A stretch of DNA of 64,000 bases from Fremontodendron californicum. Lineage: Eukaryota > Streptophyta > Magnoliopsida > Malvales > Malvaceae. Numbering within the stretch: position 1 is the first letter of the stretch; every line of letters starts with the position of its first letter. Below, piece by piece: positions 58,487-64,000 of this stretch. The notes below the pieces were generated by a model. It did not search any database and was not told where the DNA came from. It was given only the letters and a program-made list of their open reading frames with translations. The DNA is taken from assembly GCA_030761205.1 (NCBI GenBank), contig JAULJL010000035.1:19695001-19759000 (forward strand), given 5' to 3'. The translations under genes were made by a program, and so were the position numbers.

Positions 58487-59565
58487 AGAAGAAGAAGAAA
58501 GAAAGACTCTGTTAGCATCACATTTTTCAAAATGCAGATGGATCCAGTAATTTGGTAGAATGCTTCTGAACATGATCACTATCGATACCAGTTAATAATG
58601 TTATAAATGTTCTTGTATGGAGCAAAGCAATTTTTCTCTCTTTGCTTCCCCATTTCGGTGTTTGGTAATAATTCTTTTCTCAAAGAGTAATCTATTATGT
58701 TGCTGACATTCTTTTTCAATTTATTTTGGCAGCTGGGTGAAAGGACAGCAAACATTCTAAAACATATATTCCCTGTGCCAAAACCTGATACAAAACGAAT
58801 TGTGACGTTTGCTAATCGGTCTGACTATATTTCATTCAGGTTGGTTCTCTTCTGTAGATTTTGATGGATTCTGTCATTGAAGGGGATATTGATATCAATA
58901 TTGGATGTATAGTAAGGAACCACTGAACTTCATCATGCATATTTTAGAACTTCTGGTCAATCCCTCCTCAAAAGGATGGAATGAGTTAACTTGTCAGTTG
59001 TGGGTTTTGTGTTATAATGGTCTTTTACATTGGCCGTCCACTAATGACAACCACTTCATTGGACTAGGGACTGCTTAAGTGAAGCTTTAGTCATCAAATG
59101 TGACTGGATCTCATTCTACTTGCATATTAATTAGTGTTTTAAATGTTGATACACACCCTTTAGATTGCTTTGCCTCATTCTTCAATGTTATGAAATGTTC
59201 ACTCTCATTCATTGATAGCATGTAAACATACAGGCATCATATTTATGAGAAGCCTGGAGGTCCTAAATCAGTTGAGCTAAAGGAGATTGGTCCTAGGTTT
59301 GAATTGCGGCTTTATCAGGTAGCTATCATGCCATTTCAATAAACTTCTAGACGTAGCTATTATTGGGTTCATCAAACTCATTGGGTGCTCTATATTTCAG
59401 TTTAATTCAACTGACTATATTTGTTTGTTACAGGTAAAATTAGGAACAATGGACCAGAGTGAGGCCCAGATTGAATGGGTTATTAGACCTTACATGAACA
59501 CAACCAAGAAGCGCAACTTCATTGGGATTGACCCAGATGATAATAAAAAGAAAAATAAACATTAA
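56451..59565 (+). CDS. IMP4: IMP4-like U3 snoRNP protein (Brix domain)
   Basis: Nine exons: 56451-56562, 56645-56728, 56871-56980, 57090-57140, 57850-57993, 58085-58174, 58733-58839, 59234-59318, 59434-59565; 304 residues. The start MLRRNIRLRREYLYRKSLEG is the typical IMP4 N-terminus. The Brix domain runs from LLTTSRDPSAPLVQFVKEL through ELKFVFPNAERMNRGGQ, VILVHEHRGIPDGLIISHLP and HHIYEKPGGPKSVELKEIGP to RFELRLYQVKLGTMDQSEAQ. IMP4 binds IMP3 and MPP10 in the SSU processome and is needed for the early 18S rRNA cuts. Intron 5 starts with GC (AATGTG|GCAAGT), an accepted minor donor class. The SMO4 gene faces it across a short shared promoter. Confidence 0.95.
57013..57030. repeat. Poly-C tract in IMP4 intron 3
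   Basis: Eighteen C residues in a row, shortly after the 5' splice site of intron 3. Confidence 0.9.
58455..58484. repeat. Poly-A tract in IMP4 intron 6
   Basis: About 30 A residues followed by GAA repeats, preceded by GTAGCCCTGAACCGG. It could be the A-tail of an old retroposed element, but no body is recognisable. Confidence 0.85.
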
Positions 59566-60408
59566 GCTTTGTACCTTGTAACTTAGTCATATTCCTAGGA
59601 TTTTTGTCCAAGAATGGTTAATTTTGTTTTATTTAGGCTCTCTTTTTTCCTTTTTTGAGGTTTGAATTATTAAAATTTCATGTCAAAAACTTATTTACAG
59701 AAACAGTTATGTTATGAAGGATTACAGCAACAGTTGCCTAGTTGGAGACTGAAACTTCTCTTTAGTTGAATGGATGTCCTGAACATATATAATATGCATT
59801 GGATTCAATGGATTATGATTAAGTCGTGTTTACAACTTCCCTTTATGGAACATTCTCTAATATTTTTGGTAAAAGACATAGTCTGATAGAAAAAATTAAA
59901 TGAAAGTTGATAAAATTGGAATGAAGAACAATGACTTGCATGAATTTTGACTTTTGAGATGAAAAATATTGGTAGCGCATATCTAAGTCGTTGACAAGCA
60001 ACCGCCACGTTTACAAGCATATCAGCAGACCAATTGGCAATTGGCTTTGACTCATGGTTTTGGAGGAAAAAAAAGGTAGCATTGAAACTTGACAATTGGC
60101 ACCTTCATAATAAAAAGCCATAAAAAATACAGTGGCGGCAAGTACAAGAACCTAAAACCACTTATCCAAAAAAAAAACCTAAAACCACAAAAAAAAAAGG
60201 TAAGTACAAGAAACCTAAAATCACAAAAAAAAAACAGTTAGCAAAGAGCAGCAGATTTCACCCCTGAAAATCAAGGGGCTTTGACCCTGGTTTTCTTTTC
60301 CCTCTTCCAGGTAGTTTAATTAATATAGCCAACTCAAACAGGTAGCCCATCCAAACAATGAGCTACACTACTTATTAACTTCAACCGTTTTATTTTCTAT
60401 GTTTTCAA
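59566..60408. other. IMP4 3' flank and next promoter
   Basis: No exon recognised. A short duplicated phrase (AAGTACAAGAA-CCTAAAA-CCAC) occurs near 60140-60230 amid A runs. Confidence 0.45.
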
Positions 60409-60416
60409 TATAAATA
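60409..60416 (+). promoter_or_regulatory. TATA box of the small-protein gene
   Basis: TATAAATA, about 120 bp upstream of the ATG at 60537. The spacing leaves a normal short leader. Confidence 0.65.
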
Positions 60417-60536
60417 GTGATTCAGCTTTCCACATCCTTTTTCCTTATAGAGCCTAAACAAGCAGCAAAGCAATCCAATTTCTTTCAGAGAAAAAGATCA
60501 GTTAGATTGATAAAGATATATCTTGGTTTTCTTTCC

Positions 60537-60776
60537 ATGGCTTCTCTTGTACTTTTATTGTCTGAACTTCTTCGCCACCATGAAACAAACTTTGCTTTTG
60601 CAACACCACCTCCCTCCTCTTATTTTTCTTCTTCTCCTCCTCCTCCTTCTTGCGGTGCTTCAATGTCTTTTACTGCCAAGAAACCATTGAGAAATGATGC
60701 CATCAAGTATGAGTCAGAGATTGTAGAGGAAGATCCACAAGATCTAAGGGTTTCTGTTGACCTAGTCTGGCCTTAG
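60537..60776 (+). CDS. Small 79-residue plant protein, unknown
   Basis: A single exon starting MASLVLLLSELLRHHETNFA, then a Pro/Ser-rich stretch (PPPSSYFSSSPPPPS), AKKPLRNDAIKYESEIVEED and the end LRVSVDLVWP. The ATG context is CCATGG, and the frame has a TATA box and a leader. The basic-then-acidic C-terminal half, with a final VDLVWP-like end, resembles small stress- or elicitor-induced plant proteins. I cannot assign a named family. The short hydrophobic N-terminus is not a convincing signal peptide, because it is followed by HHE and no cleavage motif. The frame is open further upstream, but without an ATG. Confidence 0.65.
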   Translation: MASLVLLLSELLRHHETNFAFATPPPSSYFSSSPPPPSCGASMSFTAKKPLRNDAIKYESEIVEEDPQDLRVSVDLVWP

Positions 60777-61800
60777 TGTGTTATGATCTGATGCATGCAA
60801 ACCAGAATTCTAGCCCCAACCATGTTCTTCTGTGATCTTTGGTTCATGGTTTCTCTAGGATTTCTCAACCTGAAACAAGGCATTTTTGGTGATTCAGCAT
60901 TTTATGTAAAAACTATAGCAGCCAGCTAGGAAGAACTATACCTTTCTGTAACATCAGTGATCCAACTTGGGTTTTAATTAATTGATTTAATCTCTTGATT
61001 CTCTTGTTTAATGATTGTTACTAGAGAGCTGTTTAATTATTTCTTGTAATTTGAATTACCCTGTTTTGTAATCTCGTTAATTTATGCCACAGAATAAGGA
61101 TTATTCATTCGGAATATCTGCAAACCTCAACAGTTAGATTTCGTCAACCTCTCAAAAAATAAAAGAAGGAAAACATCAAAAGGGGGAATGAACTATCAGG
61201 TTGGTTTACCAAATATCTGCATAATTTGGTTCTGATTGACCTGACACTTGTATAATGCATTTTTTTTTTTTTTTTTGAAATAGTATAATGCATAATTAAT
61301 TAGCTTATGCCCCCCTTTTCAAGAATTAGTTGAATGGAAATCTACCTGCAAGTAAAATATATTTGTGTAAGCTTAATCTATGTGATGTTTTTCAACAGAA
61401 CTAAAACAAATTATTCAATATTATATAGGACTAAAACTAATGTAAGCAAATTTTGTCAACAGGTTCATGAATGATCTTTCAAATGTTTCCAGTCCCCTTC
61501 ATCAAAACAATTAAAGCTATCTACCAATTATATCACGAGAAGAAAACATAGCTAAGTTTCACTTTTTTATCCTTCTCTACTGAGAACAAAATATGATGGC
61601 TGGGGTGTTGTGGGTGTGGGTGGGGCTTTCCTTGCTGCGCGCTTTCCTCCAGGTTTTGTTTGATAGAATGGCTTCCCGTGAGGTTATTGAGTTCATCCGA
61701 GGAAAGAAACTCACTGATGATTTGTTGAAGAAGTTGAAGATTCTTTTTGCTTTCTGAACACATGCACACCCTTCTCCCATTTCTTCAATCATCTATATTT
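60777..61800. other. Intergenic DNA
   Basis: 3' untranslated region of the small gene, then AT-rich spacer. Overlapping minus-strand frames near 61533-61792 lack family signals. Confidence 0.45.
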
Positions 61801-62278
61801 AATTGTCTAAAACTCGAGTCGTTTGATCCAGATGGGGGTTTTCCATCCAATCTGAACTCACTTGGCATCTCTAATTGTGACAAACTGATTGCTAAACGGC
61901 TGGAGTGGGGTTTGCAAAGACTACCTTCACTTAAAGACTTGACAATAATAGGAAAATGTGAAGATGTGGTATCATTTCCTTGAGAAGGATTGCTGCCAAC
62001 CACCCATTCTTCTCTTTCCATATCCGAATTTTCAAGCTTGGAATATCTTAACAATGAGCATCAACATCTCACCTTGCTTCAAGAATTGGAGATCTTCGGG
62101 CTACCTTAAGCTGAAGTGGTTTACCGATGAAGGGCTGCCTGTATATCTCCCTCTTATTTGCGCATCAAGAGATGTCCTTTGCTAAAACAAAAGTGTCAAC
62201 AGGGGTGCGGTGAAGTCTGGTCCAAGATTTGTCATATCCCCCAGCATCCAGGTTGACAACGATGTCATCATCTCATAA
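61801..62278 (+). pseudogene. NB-LRR disease-resistance gene, C-terminal relic
   Basis: The frame reads NCLKLESFDPDGGFPSNLNS, ISNCDKLIAKRLEWGLQRLP and SLKDLTIIGKCEDVVSFP, then meets TGA at 61981 where the family continues with Glu-Glu-Gly. After frame shifts the remaining leucine-rich repeats are visible in pieces (HSSLSISEFSSLEYLN, CPLLKQKCQQGCGEVW), ending IPSIQVDNDVIIS and TAA at 62276-62278. These are the last repeats and tail typical of coiled-coil NB-LRR (R13-like) proteins. The coiled-coil and NB-ARC parts are absent from the window. Confidence 0.87.
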
Positions 62279-63019
62279 GCTATACATGTTCAGATCAGAT
62301 GACTTCCTTTCGGGTCTAAATTGTTAGGAAAAGCCTAGAGTGTTCCTTATCTAGTATAGCTGGAAATCTGAACTTTCTTATTTCAGTCTTGCAAGTGTAC
62401 CAAGAACAACCATGGCCATCTGAAAGTTTCTTACCATTTGCAAATGCTGTGTTCTCTCTTTAAGTCAATTGTTATGATACTTTTACAAAGTGAACGGGTT
62501 TTAAGGAATTTCACCATTAAAGAAGGGATGATGCTACCACTAAAGAAGGAATTGTCCTTTACTAGATTGGAATTGGATGGAAAGGTTGTCGATGAGTGTT
62601 GACTTTTCAGTATATTGCGTATATATTCCACTCAATTGTGACAACAAGCTTTTGATACATAGGCCATGTCATGAGTGAAATACCATAAAAGAAAGAAAGT
62701 TGTTGATAACATTTTCCTTGGAGTTTTAGCAACATTTCCCGCTCCGCCATTTTCCACAAAACAAGTAGACAAGTTAAGTGGGGTTCCCTCTCGTTCTCTC
62801 ATTGGATCATTCTTATCAATTTCCATAAAACAAATAGACTTTTTGTTTATTAGCTAGTTAAGCCTCAGTAACGTTAAATCCACTGTTTTCTGCTAAAGCA
62901 ATCACTTGATCAAACAGTGTTGCAAAAATTTCAAAAGCAAACACAAGAAAGATAAGAGGAAAGAAAGGCAGTGCTTCAATAATATAGTTGGAACTTATTA
63001 TTGAAGTGAAGCTCCTGCC
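62279..63019. other. Intergenic, nothing firm
   Basis: It may include the 3' flank of the NB-LRR relic. Short frames on both strands (for example 62431-62631, 62632-62826) have no family features. Confidence 0.4.
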
Positions 63020-63069
63020 ATGGCTACTAGCAGCAACAGCTCCAGAGATTCATCACTGCCCAGCCAAAG
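63020..63069 (+). CDS. Possible first coding exon of a gene leaving the window
   Basis: The ATG in GCCATGG is followed by a Ser-rich 16-codon start (MATSSNSSRDSSLPSQ) ending AAAG at GTAAAC, a good donor. The sequence to 64000 shows no matching exon that I recognise, so the next exon may lie beyond the edge. It could equally be chance. Confidence 0.3.
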
Positions 63070-64000
63070 GTAAACCTTCTACCCTCTTTTTCAACTTCTG
63101 TTTTTACAGATTCAGTTTGTTGCTTTGCAGACCTTTTTTATTCCTTTTAACATGCATGCAGCCTCACTGCTTTTGTATATGTGGCTTTGCTGCTATGATG
63201 GTTTTCTCTTTTGTCTCTCTCGGATTATTCGTGTCTATGTTTAGTGGATCTTTGTTATAATTGAGTTTGAGGATGGTTTTTGTCAATTCATTCATGCAAG
63301 CATGGTTGAGATTCATTCATGCAAGCATGGTTTTTGTCATTCAACTATAGGATTATATGAAAGATAATAAATTCAGGATCCATATATATTCAACCATCTC
63401 GGCCTGTTGTGATATTGAATATTGATAGTTTTTATTTCTAAGTGAATGTAACTTTGTTGAGATTTCTTGCTGAATTGCTTGCTGTTTTACCGCGTTATTT
63501 TCAACTGGTGGAACTTTCTTTTTCCTTTCATAGAAGAGGAGGGAACAGCCCTTATACTGGATATCTATGTTGAATTTGAATGATGATTCTCCTCTCTTTT
63601 ATTAATTTTTTACCAATGAAGATTTAAAGCTTGCTCCAAAATTTTCTCATAATTTTGCTATTTTATTCCTTCAAATTCTATCATACTCAGGGTAAGAGTG
63701 GCCCTATTTCTAAATTAAGTTCAATTTTCATTATTAGTGGTAGTCATAACTGCCATTTGCTTCTGAGTTACAAGACTGTAACAATTGGATAAACCCATCT
63801 AAGTTGGCCTTTGTTGCTTGACAGACAGCTAATTATTGGTTATGGAACAGTCAATGCTGTTTCTTTTTTCTTTTTTCCTCAAAGATCTTATCAGGACTAA
63901 TTACTCTGTGATTTATTTCATTGCATGAAACAAAGTTCTAGAACAGATTCACATTTACTTGGTTTGATATTAATTTGAACTGCACCTATTATTTGGTTCT
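63070..64000. other. Right-edge sequence, possibly a long first intron
   Basis: AT-rich with a small direct repeat (ATTCATTCATGCAAGCATGG near 63282-63331). No exon recognised. Confidence 0.4.

Noticed and set aside
1..64000. CRISPR arrays, bacterial operons, ribosome-binding sites, rRNA or complete tRNA genes
   Set aside because: The window is plant nuclear DNA with spliced genes. The only short-period repeats are microsatellites and transposon debris, and no full tRNA or rRNA was seen.

Overview
This is a nuclear chromosome segment of a dicot plant. The evidence is split genes with GT-AG introns, AT-rich intergenic DNA, plant-only families (BADC, CAN-type nuclease, LURP-one-related, WUN1/SAG20) and plant transposon debris. 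I cannot name the species. From memory, the gene set BADC, CAN nuclease, LURP-one-related protein, AVT6 transporter, ARM-repeat protein and SMO4/Nop53 matches a duplicated Arabidopsis block (around At3g56130-At3g56210 and At2g40410-At2g40430). The window is therefore probably a conserved gene block, expanded by transposon insertions and local duplications.

Layout. 1-8 kb: transposon debris, a subtilase pseudogene, and a two-exon gene for an unknown membrane protein (6205-7250, minus) whose promoter and 5' end are repeated in inverted orientation at about 4.22-5.12 kb. 8.4-12.4 kb: nine-exon BADC gene, a plastid regulator of acetyl-CoA carboxylase. 13.4-14.9 kb: intronless domesticated PIF/Harbinger transposase (ALP1-like, minus). 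16.8-17.5 kb: degenerate tandem repeat. 18.7-20.6 kb: intact CAN-type staphylococcal-nuclease-like gene, followed by a tandem copy (21.35-23.7 kb) broken by a GC-rich terminal-inverted-repeat element, a nonsense codon, frameshifts and a deletion. 25.2-26.4 kb: small Sel1-repeat protein (minus). 27.8-28.6 kb: LURP-one-related protein. 31.1 kb: short LINE tail with a perfect 20-bp target duplication. 33.2-33.7 kb: WUN1/SAG20-like gene (minus) with no usable AUG. 37.2 kb: MITE with long inverted termini. 40.4-42.1 kb: intronless DUF2985/PLAC8 membrane protein (minus). 43.5-44.1 kb: AVT6-type transporter pseudogene; 46.1-48.6 kb: intact AVT6-type gene. 49.4-52.4 kb: six-exon ARM-like gene (minus) with a LINE antisense in its fourth intron. 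53.2-56.1 kb: SMO4/Nop53 (minus), divergent from IMP4 (56.5-59.6 kb, plus) across a 389-bp promoter with telo-boxes and site II motifs. 60.5 kb: small unknown protein gene. 61.8-62.3 kb: broken C-terminal tail of an NB-LRR gene. 63.0 kb: possible first exon of a gene running off the right edge.

Functional links. The clearest pairing is SMO4/Nop53 (60S assembly) with IMP4 (18S processing, SSU processome) on one divergent promoter. The other genes look like independent housekeeping or stress genes. I found no bacterial-type operon, CRISPR array or defence cassette. The points most worth following are the AUG-less WUN1 gene, the divergent ribosome-biogenesis promoter, the inverted duplication at 4-7.7 kb, and the nuclease pseudogene with its inserted element. 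All multi-exon models were spliced by eye. Reading phase was checked across every junction, and the summed exon length of each model is a multiple of three.
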